Part shown: positions 5,890-12,973 of the stretch, in pieces
How the letters are laid out: every line of letters starts with the position of its first letter
How positions within the stretch are numbered: position 1 is the stretch's first letter
Origin: a bacterium
GTDB lineage: Bacteria; Bacillota_I; Bacilli_A; RFN20; CAG-826
Assembly (NCBI GenBank): GCA_004561785.1
Contig: SFUB01000041.1
Location: 1-16,025, forward strand
DNA length: 16,025 bases
Reading direction: 5' to 3'
Position numbers and translations under genes: made by a program
Notes under the pieces: model-generated
The model's input: only the letters and a program-made list of their open reading frames with translations
What the model was told of the DNA's origin: nothing
Database searches by the model: none

Positions 5890-7112
5890 AGAAACCAATC
5901 AAGAAAAAGGCAACCTTGGAGGAACTCGAGGAAAGAAAAAGCGAAGTCTTAAACGAGAAAGTCCAGCAGGCCCAAGCCCGAATCGAAGAGAACCGGACTT
6001 GGTGGAACAGCAAAACGAAAAGCCAAAAGACCTCTTTCGTGATTTCTTGCGTCATCTTCGGCCTCGTGGTGGTCATGCTTTTCCTTTGGGTCTATGCGGG
6101 AGACCTCTTCGGCGAAGAGATGGCGAAGCTGGCCTACGGCTTCAAAGAAGACGGAACCACCCTTTATAAAAACGGATGGGAATTCCTCGGCGCGAAGATC
6201 GGAAGCACGGCGAACGCATGGCTCGTCACCCTTTTCGCCTTGGCCTTGGCGTTCTTCTTCACCTTCCTCTGCAATTTCATAATCGGCCTCTTCACCTGGA
6301 AAGGCAAACGGAGCAAGACCATCGGTTCGTTGGCCAAGAGTTTGGTCCGCTATATCGTGATTCTCATCACCATTGCCATCATCTTGACCGCTTGGGGCGT
6401 GAACGTGGCTTCGATCGTGGCTAGTTTGGGCGTCCTGACCCTCATCATCGGTCTTGGCTGCCAGACCCTCATCAACGACGTCGTAGCCGGTTTATTCGTC
6501 GTTATCGATGACTTCTATGACGTGGGCGATATCGTCATCATCGACGGCTTCCGCGGCGTGGTTACCGAAATCGGTTTGAAATCCACGAAGCTCAAAGACG
6601 ACGGCGGAAACATCAAAGCCATCAATAACTCTCAGATCACAACCGTCACCAACTTGACCCGCGAACCAAGCCTTATCACCGTCTCGATTGGAGCCTCCTA
6701 CAACGAAGACGTCAATCACGTCGAAGCCGTGATTGCCAAAGAACTGCCTAAGATCAAAGACAAGATCCCGGCCCTCATCTCCGGGCCCACCTACCGCGGC
6801 ATCAAAGGATTCGACGATGCGGCGGTCGAGTACTTCTTCATTGCGACCTGCCCCGAGGAGAACCGTTTCCAGACGACCCGCGATCTAAACCGCGAACTCT
6901 ATTTGATGTTCGTGGAGAACGACATCACCATCCCCTACAACCAAATCGTCGTCAACCCGCCAGATCCGCAGAAGGAGAAAGCCAGCGAGGAGGAAAAGAA
7001 AATCGCTGCAAAACTCAACGCCTCCTACCGAAAAATCAGCAAAGCAGAAGACAAGAAGAACATTCTGCAAAAAGCCCGCGATTCATTGGAAAAAGCCGCA
7101 AAAGAGCAATAA
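5886..7112 (+). CDS. MscS-family mechanosensitive ion channel
   Basis: A 408-residue small-conductance mechanosensitive channel homologue, which opens under membrane tension to release solutes on hypo-osmotic shock. After a basic, probably coiled-coil N-terminus (1-45), membrane segments lie at about 49-70, 111-137 and 153-170, then the pore helix at 173-205 with small residues (ASIVASLGVLTLIIGLG) running into LINDVVAGLFVVIDDFYDVGD, the hallmark junction of TM3 and the beta domain. The alpha/beta vestibule follows to about 350, and the last 50 residues are a K/E-rich tail. The start at 5886 is set by AAGGAG with a 7-base spacer and by the ATGA overlap with the upstream gene; reading further upstream would only retrace that gene in another frame. 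Its stop directly abuts the convergent amidohydrolase stop. Confidence 0.92.
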   Translation: MKKPIKKKATLEELEERKSEVLNEKVQQAQARIEENRTWWNSKTKSQKTSFVISCVIFGLVVVMLFLWVYAGDLFGEEMAKLAYGFKEDGTTLYKNGWEFLGAKIGSTANAWLVTLFALALAFFFTFLCNFIIGLFTWKGKRSKTIGSLAKSLVRYIVILITIAIILTAWGVNVASIVASLGVLTLIIGLGCQTLINDVVAGLFVVIDDFYDVGDIVIIDGFRGVVTEIGLKSTKLKDDGGNIKAINNSQITTVTNLTREPSLITVSIGASYNEDVNHVEAVIAKELPKIKDKIPALISGPTYRGIKGFDDAAVEYFFIATCPEENRFQTTRDLNRELYLMFVENDITIPYNQIVVNPPDPQKEKASEEEKKIAAKLNASYRKISKAEDKKNILQKARDSLEKAAKEQ

Positions 7113-8408
7113 TCAAAGCAAGGAATCCAACAGTTTTTCCACCTTCTTGTAGTGCTTTCTCCTTTTGGTGGAGCGCTGCCCTTTGGCAAAAACCGCGACC
7201 GGATGGCTCAAGGTCTTAAGGTTTTCCAAAGGGTTTTCTTTTACCAAAAGCAAGTCAGCAACTTTGCCGACGCCGATCGAGCCCGTGACCTCATCCAGGC
7301 CAAGGATTTCGGCATTGCCTAGGGTCCCGGCTCTAAGGGCCTCGAGATTGGTGCAACCTACCGCTTTTTGGTAAAAGCAGATCTCACGCCACATCGTGGA
7401 GTGCAACGAGAAGGGGCAAGATGCGTCAGTTCCAAGCCCCACGGGGATATCGTTTTCGTAGCACGCCCTCGCCGAAGAGGCAATTCCGTCATAAACGATC
7501 TTCGTGGCTTTTTGCTGTTCTTGGGTGTATTTAGAATCTTCCAGGGGCAAAGCCACCGTCGGATAAGACGGGGAGAAGGTGGCGACGATTTTGCTTTTCC
7601 CGTTCCGGAGCAGTTCAAGCATCTCTTGGTTGAGCGGGGCGCCATGTTCGATGGTGTCCACTCCCGCTTTCAAACAATAATAGACGCCCTGGCTGTTTTC
7701 CGTGTGCGACGATATTTTGAAACCCAGCGAATGGGCTTTTTCAACACAGTGTTTGATTTCCTCGAAGTTCATTCTGAGTTCGCCCGGATGTTTGCTGTCG
7801 CTCGCATCCATCACGCCGGAAGTAGCCATGATTTTGATCCAATCGCAGCCCTCTTTGACGTTTTTCTCAATTTGGGAATCGTATTCTTCATAGGTCGCGC
7901 AACCAATCGAAATAGTGCCGACGCCATGGCCGTCCGGGGTCGTGACCGCATAGCCTGAAGTGAGAAGCCTCGGGCCCAGGAAAGACCCCGCTTCCATTTT
8001 CTTTTTAGCCCAAATGTCCGAATAACGAATGTCACCCAAAGCGCGAACCGTCGTGATCCCCGCGTATAAAGCCTGCCGCAAAGAAGCTTTCGCTTGATGG
8101 TGCAAATAGGCCTTTCCAATCCAAGTCGGAATGAGCTTTTTCAAAAAATCCTGGCCTTTTCCTTTATGGGCAATCGCCTTGCTTGGCACTCCGTTCCCGA
8201 ACAAATGGCAGTGGGCGTCAATGAGTCCCGGAAGGGCGTAGGCGCCTTTGCAATCGATTTTCTTGTCGCCTTTTTGAGGAAGGATCCCCACGCCGAAAGA
8301 AGCGATTTTGCCTTCTTCGATGCGCAGGGAGGCGTTGCATAAGACGCGGCCTTTATCCACATCAATGAGGTTTAAATTTTGGAGGAAAAAGGAACTTTGC
8401 TTGCTCAT
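7113..8408 (-). CDS. Amidohydrolase (imidazolonepropionase/prolidase-like)
   Basis: A 431-residue metal-dependent hydrolase of the amidohydrolase superfamily. Motifs in order: HCH (H66, H68) after the PGLIDAH strand, the likely carboxylated lysine K192 in WIKIMATSG, H235 in SSHTE, H255 in IEHG, and the catalytic aspartate D328 in GLGTDAS. This is the binuclear pattern of the group holding imidazolonepropionase-like and Xaa-Pro dipeptidase-like enzymes. There is no signal peptide, so it is cytoplasmic; the substrate is probably an N-acyl or dipeptide-like amide (family knowledge). I chose the ATG at 8408 because conserved sequence begins soon after; an upstream in-frame ATG at 8474 would add 22 residues of no similarity and consume the promoter region shared with the divergent gene. 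Confidence 0.88.
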   Translation of the reverse strand: MSKQSSFFLQNLNLIDVDKGRVLCNASLRIEEGKIASFGVGILPQKGDKKIDCKGAYALPGLIDAHCHLFGNGVPSKAIAHKGKGQDFLKKLIPTWIGKAYLHHQAKASLRQALYAGITTVRALGDIRYSDIWAKKKMEAGSFLGPRLLTSGYAVTTPDGHGVGTISIGCATYEEYDSQIEKNVKEGCDWIKIMATSGVMDASDSKHPGELRMNFEEIKHCVEKAHSLGFKISSHTENSQGVYYCLKAGVDTIEHGAPLNQEMLELLRNGKSKIVATFSPSYPTVALPLEDSKYTQEQQKATKIVYDGIASSARACYENDIPVGLGTDASCPFSLHSTMWREICFYQKAVGCTNLEALRAGTLGNAEILGLDEVTGSIGVGKVADLLLVKENPLENLKTLSHPVAVFAKGQRSTKRRKHYKKVEKLLDSLL

Positions 8409-8476
8409 GGCTTTATTTTCATCAGCGGATTCAGAAAAGCAACCCCAAGGAAATTCACTTTCCAACGAAAGCATGC

Positions 8477-8499
8477 TCCATCAACGCCTTATTGATGGA
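8477..8499. repeat. Palindrome overlapping the -10 of the phosphodiesterase gene
   Basis: Perfect 8-base arms TCCATCAA and TTGATGGA with a 7-base centre. The right arm overlaps the GATAAT box (8498-8503). A protein bound here would block the promoter, so an operator is likely; it may also serve the divergent amidohydrolase. Confidence 0.45.
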
Positions 8500-8503
8500 T
8501 AAT
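8498..8503 (+). promoter_or_regulatory. -10 box of the phosphodiesterase gene
   Basis: GATAAT with 6 bases to the ATG at 8510 and no Shine-Dalgarno site between, which points to a leaderless start and decides 8510 over the ATG at 8492 or 8495, both of which would lie upstream of or in the promoter. Confidence 0.45.
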
Positions 8504-8509
8504 TACGCC

Positions 8510-9238
8510 ATGGCTAAGCAAAACAAAAAAGAGAAATACGACCCCCGCGTCTATCGCGGCATTTGCCATCGTGGCTTGCACGGGGATGGCGTTACCGAAA
8601 ACGGTCTCCTCGCCTTCAAAAAGGCCATCGATAACGACATGGCCTTCGAGTTGGATGTTCATCTGACCAAAGACGGAAAACTCATCGTCTGCCACGATGA
8701 CGACTTAAAGCGGACCACCGGCAAAGCCGGGATCATTGAGGATTTGACCTTAGAGGAGATAGCCCAATATAGGCTCCTCGACGGCGAAAAGGTCCCCCTA
8801 TTTCAAGAAGTCCTCGATCTAAATCAAGAAAGAGTCCCCATTGTGGTGGAACTCAAAGTCCACGAAGGGAATTACAAGCCTCTCCGGAAAGCGGTTATGA
8901 AAGCCTTGGAACCGATCAAAGATCCCAAATCGATCGTGCTCATTTCCTTCGATCCGCGCGCCTTGCTGGGCATTGGCAAACGCTTCCAGCGTCAGCTCCT
9001 CATCGTGAAAGAACACGAATGGACATGGAAATTCCGCGGACTCTATGACGCGGTTGACCTCGATAGTCGGATGGTCGCCAGCAAGGCCGTGATCAAATAC
9101 CGCAAAAAGGGCGGGATTGTGAATGTTTGGACCATCGACAGCCTTTCTAGGTTGAACGAAGTGAAAGAATACGCCGATATGGTGACTCTCCAGTTCATCA
9201 AGCCCGAAGAGGTGAAGAAAACCCTGGAAGGGAAATAA
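8510..9238 (+). CDS. Glycerophosphodiester phosphodiesterase (GDPD)
   Basis: A 242-residue GDPD-family TIM barrel which splits glycerophosphodiesters into sn-glycerol 3-phosphate and an alcohol. Catalytic pattern: H20-R21 in CHRGLH, E30-N31, E47-x-D49 in FELDVH, H62-D63 in CHDDDLKRTTG, and E114-x-K116 in VVELKVH. There is no signal peptide or lipobox, so it acts inside the cell, probably in phospholipid turnover. Length fits a single-domain cytoplasmic GDPD. It stands alone, with a promoter and palindrome directly upstream, and ends one base from the convergent oxidoreductase stop. Confidence 0.92.
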   Translation: MAKQNKKEKYDPRVYRGICHRGLHGDGVTENGLLAFKKAIDNDMAFELDVHLTKDGKLIVCHDDDLKRTTGKAGIIEDLTLEEIAQYRLLDGEKVPLFQEVLDLNQERVPIVVELKVHEGNYKPLRKAVMKALEPIKDPKSIVLISFDPRALLGIGKRFQRQLLIVKEHEWTWKFRGLYDAVDLDSRMVASKAVIKYRKKGGIVNVWTIDSLSRLNEVKEYADMVTLQFIKPEEVKKTLEGK

Positions 9239-9239
9239 A

Positions 9240-10451
9240 TCAATCCATCAGCGAATGAATGATCTCGAAGGCGGCCTCCCGGCCGTCTTTTATGCATGCG
9301 GCGATATTTTTTGGGCCAAGTCGGCAGTCTCCGGCCAGGAACAATTTCGGAATATTGCACCCATGTCCCTCCCCTTTTTCGATTTCAAGCCCAAGGGAAG
9401 AGAGGTCTGCCTTTTGGCCGATCGCCGAAACAAGCAAATCGCACGGAAGCTCGGTAAAGGAATCGGCAATCTCATGGAACGAAGCTCTTCCGGAAGCGTC
9501 TTTCTCGCCCAGCTCCATGGCAATGGTTATCGCTCCAACGACCTCATCCTTTTCGTTTTTAATGATGTCTTTGACATTTGTTAAGAAAGCGAAGCGGACC
9601 CCTTCTTTGATCGCTTCTTCCACCTCATTCGCGTTGGCAGGCATCTCTTTGCTGGAGCGGCGATAGACTACCGTGACGTCTTTGCCTAAACGCGTCAAAG
9701 TTCTCGCGCAATCCATCGCGACATTGCCCCCGCCCCAAACCAGGCATTTTCGATAAGACGGAAAACTCTCTTGCTCTAGATTGGCTTTCCTTAAAAGCTC
9801 GAGGCCCGAAAGCAATCCTTTTGAGGCCGTGAAAGGAGGCATATTGTTTTTTTGGGCGCCGACAGAAAGCAATACCGAGTCGTAGCCGTTCCAAAATTGG
9901 TTTAGCGGCAAGTCCTTTCCCACTTCCTTGCCAAAGAAGAAATGGACCCCCAAGGCCTCAAGATCGCCTTGGACATTAGCTAGGAGAGCTTTGTCGAATC
10001 GGAATCCTGGGATGCCGGTCCGAATGGCCCCTCCGATGGCTTTGTCTTTCTCGTATACATCGACTTCAAACCCTTTTTTGCTAAGAAAAAAGGCAGCGGA
10101 TAAATTCGCAATTCCCGCCCCAATAAGGGCAATACGGTGCCCGTTTGCGGGCTTTTTCGTCAAATCGCGCTTAAAATTTGCCGAAAGGAAAGCTTCGACG
10201 GTCGGCACCTCAACGGGTTCCCCTTTAACGCCTCGGATACATCGGCCTTTGCACTGCCTCTCATGGTCGCACAGGGCCGAGGTGAATTCCGGGAACGGGT
10301 TCACCTCATAAAGGATGGATGCCGCCTTTTCCAAATCGCCCTTCTTCGTCTCCTGAACAAAATCGCGGATGCGGTTGCCGACCGGACATCCGGTTTGGCA
10401 AAGGGGGTTCAGGCAACCTAAGCAAGGGCGGGCGGCTTCTCTTCCTTCCAT
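9240..10451 (-). CDS. GltD-like FAD/NAD(P)H oxidoreductase with N-terminal Fe-S domain
   Basis: A 403-residue relative of the glutamate synthase small subunit and its paralogues, which pass electrons from NAD(P)H through FAD and Fe-S clusters to a partner. The N-terminal domain has C10, C13, C18, C22 and C61, C67, C71, the two-cluster pattern of this group. The FAD site is IGAGIANLSAAFFL (110-123), the NAD(P)H site VWGGGNVAMDCART, and FLAGDCR near the end closes the FAD fold. Oddly, N116 stands where the third glycine of GxGxxG is usual. No large glutamate synthase subunit, PreA or hydrogenase partner lies in the window. The start at 10451 has GGAG with about 8 bases spacing; an upstream ATG at 10511 would place the promoter inside the gene. 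Confidence 0.85.
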   Translation of the reverse strand: MEGREAARPCLGCLNPLCQTGCPVGNRIRDFVQETKKGDLEKAASILYEVNPFPEFTSALCDHERQCKGRCIRGVKGEPVEVPTVEAFLSANFKRDLTKKPANGHRIALIGAGIANLSAAFFLSKKGFEVDVYEKDKAIGGAIRTGIPGFRFDKALLANVQGDLEALGVHFFFGKEVGKDLPLNQFWNGYDSVLLSVGAQKNNMPPFTASKGLLSGLELLRKANLEQESFPSYRKCLVWGGGNVAMDCARTLTRLGKDVTVVYRRSSKEMPANANEVEEAIKEGVRFAFLTNVKDIIKNEKDEVVGAITIAMELGEKDASGRASFHEIADSFTELPCDLLVSAIGQKADLSSLGLEIEKGEGHGCNIPKLFLAGDCRLGPKNIAACIKDGREAAFEIIHSLMD

Positions 10452-10473
10452 AGTAACTCTCCAAATCGGTAAG

Positions 10474-10483
10474 ATTATATAAT
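10474..10483. promoter_or_regulatory. Shared palindromic -10 for two divergent genes
   Basis: ATTATATAAT reads as TATAAT on both strands (10478-10483 plus, 10479-10474 minus). It lies 17 bases before the GNAT start at 10501 and 22 bases before the oxidoreductase start at 10451. No strong -35 is seen on either side. The two genes should compete for one melting site. Confidence 0.5.
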
Positions 10484-10500
10484 CGCTCCGTAAGAAATCT

Positions 10501-11151
10501 ATGAAAGACACGCCAACCCTTCAAAGTGAAAGACTGCTCCTCCGCCCCCTCCTTCCGGAGGATTTGGATGATGTATATGAATGGACCTCTTCTTTCACGG
10601 TGACGCGTTATTTATGGTGGCATCCCAATCGGGATAGATCCGTCACCGAAAAGCTTCTGAATAAGTGGATTCGCCAGAAAAGGAACTACTCTTGGGCCGT
10701 GGTCAAAGAGAAAGAGGTCATCGGCGAAGTCCAAGTTATCAAAGACCTGCCGAACAAAGGATTTGAATTTGGGATGATTTCCAAGGAATCCTCTTGGGGG
10801 CATGGCTACATGAAAGAGGCAATCTTCCGAGCTTTTGAATACTGCTTTGAGGACGCCGGTTACGAATATGGGTATGCAGAATCGGATTCTAGAAACGAAA
10901 GAAGCCACCACGTCTTAAGCGTTTTGGGATTTAAGCTCGTCGAAACGAAAAAAGATGTGCTCATCGAAAAGAAAGGCGAGACCATTGACGTCTATTGTTT
11001 CCGATTGACCAAAGAGGACTTTCGAAAAGCCTTGGGCCGGTTTAAAGAAGCTAACACCAAGGGGATGCAAATCAAGCCGATCACCACGGCTGTGGCCAAA
11101 GAGATAAGGGCCCGAATGCCATTGGTGAGCCAAACAAAAGTGAAGGGATAA
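10501..11151 (+). CDS. GNAT-family N-acetyltransferase (RimJ/RimL type) with extra C-terminal tail
   Basis: A 216-residue acetyl-CoA-dependent acetyltransferase. Residues 8-173 form a RimJ/RimL-like GNAT domain: SERLLLRPLLPEDLDDVYEW at the start, the acetyl-CoA loop SSWGHGYMKEA (98-107), and the NERSHHVLSVLGFKLVE motif (132-148). Targets in this group are protein N-termini, amino acids or small amines and cannot be told apart here. The last 40 residues (about 176-216) extend past the fold and are encoded opposite the 3' part of folT, so they probably arose by loss of an earlier stop. There is no strong Shine-Dalgarno site; the shared TATAAT ends 17 bases upstream. Confidence 0.85.
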   Translation: MKDTPTLQSERLLLRPLLPEDLDDVYEWTSSFTVTRYLWWHPNRDRSVTEKLLNKWIRQKRNYSWAVVKEKEVIGEVQVIKDLPNKGFEFGMISKESSWGHGYMKEAIFRAFEYCFEDAGYEYGYAESDSRNERSHHVLSVLGFKLVETKKDVLIEKKGETIDVYCFRLTKEDFRKALGRFKEANTKGMQIKPITTAVAKEIRARMPLVSQTKVKG

Positions 11152-11570
11152 TCATAAAGATAGGCGTCTAAGAAGGAAACGCCGGTATTGGCGGCAGTCA
11201 CGACCAAAGAGGCGAAGATCAGAGTCATGAAATACCAAACGAGGTGCTTTTCCAAGGCTTTGCCCTTCCGTTTGAAAAGCCAGGAGACCAATCCGATGAT
11301 CAAAGCGCGAACCCCGGGCACCAGAACCCAGAGCACGGTCGTCAGGGAAAAGCCGTAATTCACGATTTGGCAAACGAACTCGCCCAGGCAGGCGACGACG
11401 AAACCATCCAAAGGCCCGAAAAGCAAAGAGGCGAAGACCACCGGCAAGGAGCCGAAACTGATTCTCACCATCGGCCCAATCTTGATGTTGACGAGCGTCA
11501 GTACCACGAAAAGCCCGACAAGCATCCCATCGACGCACATGCGCCTGATAATCGAATCGTTTTTCCCCAT
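10992..11570 (-). CDS. folT: Folate ECF transporter S component FolT
   Basis: A 192-residue integral membrane substrate-binding subunit of an energy-coupling-factor transporter. It recognises folate and works with the shared EcfT/EcfA modules, which are not in this window. Six hydrophobic segments lie at about 12-32, 38-54, 56-74, 78-98, 110-128 and 146-176, with the S-component run GPMVRISFGSLPVVFASLLFGP near residues 32-53. Assignment to folate rather than another vitamin rests on the tetrahydrofolate riboswitch directly upstream. The start at 11570 has AAGGA four to five bases ahead. The last helix and a 15-residue polar tail are encoded opposite the convergent GNAT gene. Confidence 0.9.
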   Translation of the reverse strand: MGKNDSIIRRMCVDGMLVGLFVVLTLVNIKIGPMVRISFGSLPVVFASLLFGPLDGFVVACLGEFVCQIVNYGFSLTTVLWVLVPGVRALIIGLVSWLFKRKGKALEKHLVWYFMTLIFASLVVTAANTGVSFLDAYLYDYPFTFVWLTNGIRALISLATAVVIGLICIPLVLASLNRPKAFRKSSLVNRKQ

Positions 11571-11594
11571 AAATTCCTTTCACGTACATGGGGA
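11564..11594 (-). promoter_or_regulatory. Start-codon hairpin of folT (expression platform)
   Basis: In the mRNA, UCCCCAU (11594-11588) pairs perfectly with AUGGGGA (11570-11564), which contains the folT start codon. The 17-base loop carries the AAAGGA ribosome site. It follows the riboswitch by 5 bases. This suggests control at translation initiation rather than by a terminator, as no T-tract is present. Confidence 0.5.
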
Positions 11595-11599
11595 GGTTC

Positions 11600-11706
11600 T
11601 CGGTTATCCAAGCGGCAGCGGGGACCCACCGCGGCCTAAGCCTTCGTCCTAAGGCGACCCCCCATCCTTAGGCACTTAACGCGGATCTCCTACTCAAGAA
11701 AACCGA
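11600..11706 (-). ncRNA. Tetrahydrofolate (THF, folT-type) riboswitch
   Basis: The minus-strand leader of folT matches the remembered THF aptamer core: GAGTAG (11695-11690), CGCGTTAAGTG (11683-11673), a hairpin CCTAAGG/CCTTAGG (11672-11666 with 11654-11648) enclosing ATGGG, then ACGAAG and CCGCGGTG, and finally CCGCT near 11615. The ends UCGGUU (11706-11701) and AACCGA (11605-11600) close a P1 helix that continues with wobble pairs and one mismatch. Binding of reduced folate normally turns down folate uptake genes. The downstream start-codon hairpin is the probable output. Confidence 0.9.
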
Positions 11707-11732
11707 ATACGCGCTGGCAAACCAGCCAACAA

Positions 11733-11738
11733 ATCATA
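11733..11738 (-). promoter_or_regulatory. Extended -10 of the folT riboswitch transcript
   Basis: Minus strand TGC-TATGAT, about 27 bases upstream of the P1 helix, so the transcript would start just before the aptamer. The -35 region is weak, as expected for an extended -10 promoter. It separates folT transcription from the terminated trpS unit. Confidence 0.55.
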
Positions 11739-11756
11739 GCATGAAGAAGGCGAAAG

Positions 11757-11778
11757 AAAGAAGGCCGAAGCCTTCCTT
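11757..11778 (-). terminator. Rho-independent terminator after trpS
   Basis: Beginning at the last base of the trpS stop, AAGGAAGGC (11778-11770), loop TTCG, GCCTTCTTT (11765-11757) form a 9-pair hairpin with a stable UUCG loop, followed by TC and TTTCG. The T-tract is short and interrupted, but position and stem are right. Confidence 0.65.
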
Positions 11779-12938
11779 TATTTCTTTTTGCTTTTGGCTA
11801 GATATTCTTCCAAGGCCTTCTGCTGCTCATGAGCCCGATTATAGGCTTTCTGCTGTTTTTCCATGAGCTTCTTGTTCTCGAAATAATTGATGCCCATGGC
11901 CCTTCTGGCTTTGAAGGCGATCGAGGATGCCTTTTCTTGGGCTTTTCGAGTGCCTTCTTCCAAAATCGAATAGACGCCTTCTATATTTTGCTCAAGTTCG
12001 TGCCGTTTTTGCCTCATGGGCTCCAAAGTATCGTTGAGCACATTGACCAAGAAACGCTTGACGACCACGTCGCCAAGGCCTCCCCTCCGGTAATGCGCCT
12101 TGAGCTCCTCAAGGTTCTTGTATTCCGGGAGGAATTTCGGGAAATGCTCATCCTTAGCGAAGGCATCGAGATAGGTGAACACGGGGTTGCCCTCGGTATG
12201 CCCGGGGTCGCTGACCTGAAGATGGGTCGGATCGGTGAACATCGATAGGACTTGCTTCTCCACGGTCTTGGCATCGTCGCTTAGGTAGATGCAGTTGCCA
12301 AGCGATTTGCTCATTTTGGCTTTGCCGTCAGTTCCCGGCAGACGTTTCGCGGCTTCGCTATTAGGAAGAAGAATCTGCGCTTCTTGGAAGACGTTCCCGT
12401 AAATGGAGTTGAATTTGCGGGCGATTTCATTCGTTTGCTCCACCATGGGCTCTTGATCTTCGCCCGCGGGGACGACGTTCGTCCCGAACATCAGGATGTC
12501 CGCGGCTTGCGAGATCGGATAGGTCATGAATCCGACCGGGATGCTGTCGCCGAATTTTCTCATTCCAAGTTCCGCTTTCACGGTGGGGTTGCGGATCAAG
12601 CGGGAATAGGAGACCAAATCCAAGAAATAGCAGGTGAATTCGAATAGCTCCGGAATGCGGGACTGAACGAAAATGGTCACCTTGTTCGGATCGATTCCAG
12701 CGGCTAGATAATCCAAAGCGACCTCAATCACGTTGTCGCGAACCTTTTGGGGGTTCCCGGCGTTGTCGGTGAGGGCTTGAGTGTCGGCGATCATAATGTA
12801 CATCTCATCGAAATCGCCTTGGTTTTGGAGCTCTACTCTGCGGCGGAGGCTCCCTACATAATGCCCGATGTGCAATCTGCCCGTCGGGCGATCCCCGGTC
12901 AACATGACCTTCGGGGTCTTCTTGATTTCTTCATCCAT
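11778..12938 (-). CDS. trpS: Tryptophanyl-tRNA synthetase, long form
   Basis: A class I aminoacyl-tRNA synthetase charging tRNA-Trp. The signatures are TGDRPTGRLHIGHYVGS (HIGH at 23-26) and KMSKS at 208-212. The DRPTG variant in place of the common GIQPSG marks the second lineage of bacterial TrpRS (family memory). At 386 residues it is about 50 longer than the usual 330-340; the excess is a K/E/Q-rich helical tail from about residue 345. Start: ATG 12938 fits the fold, but an ATG at 12977 overlaps the rarA stop (ATGA) and would add 13 residues, which translational coupling would favour. No T-box leader is visible in the 35-base gap after rarA. A hairpin terminator follows the stop. Confidence 0.93.
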   Translation of the reverse strand: MDEEIKKTPKVMLTGDRPTGRLHIGHYVGSLRRRVELQNQGDFDEMYIMIADTQALTDNAGNPQKVRDNVIEVALDYLAAGIDPNKVTIFVQSRIPELFEFTCYFLDLVSYSRLIRNPTVKAELGMRKFGDSIPVGFMTYPISQAADILMFGTNVVPAGEDQEPMVEQTNEIARKFNSIYGNVFQEAQILLPNSEAAKRLPGTDGKAKMSKSLGNCIYLSDDAKTVEKQVLSMFTDPTHLQVSDPGHTEGNPVFTYLDAFAKDEHFPKFLPEYKNLEELKAHYRRGGLGDVVVKRFLVNVLNDTLEPMRQKRHELEQNIEGVYSILEEGTRKAQEKASSIAFKARRAMGINYFENKKLMEKQQKAYNRAHEQQKALEEYLAKSKKK

Positions 12939-12973
12939 ATTCACTTTATCCTGCTGCTCTATCTTACCACGGC

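Noticed and set aside
7368..7958. Plus-strand reading frame of 196 codons
   Set aside because: Antisense to the catalytic part of the amidohydrolase; no family features.
11152..11589. Minus-strand frame of 145 codons starting with an ATG in the folT leader
   Set aside because: Overlaps folT in another frame and is arginine-rich out-of-frame reading; the ATG sits in the start-codon hairpin region.
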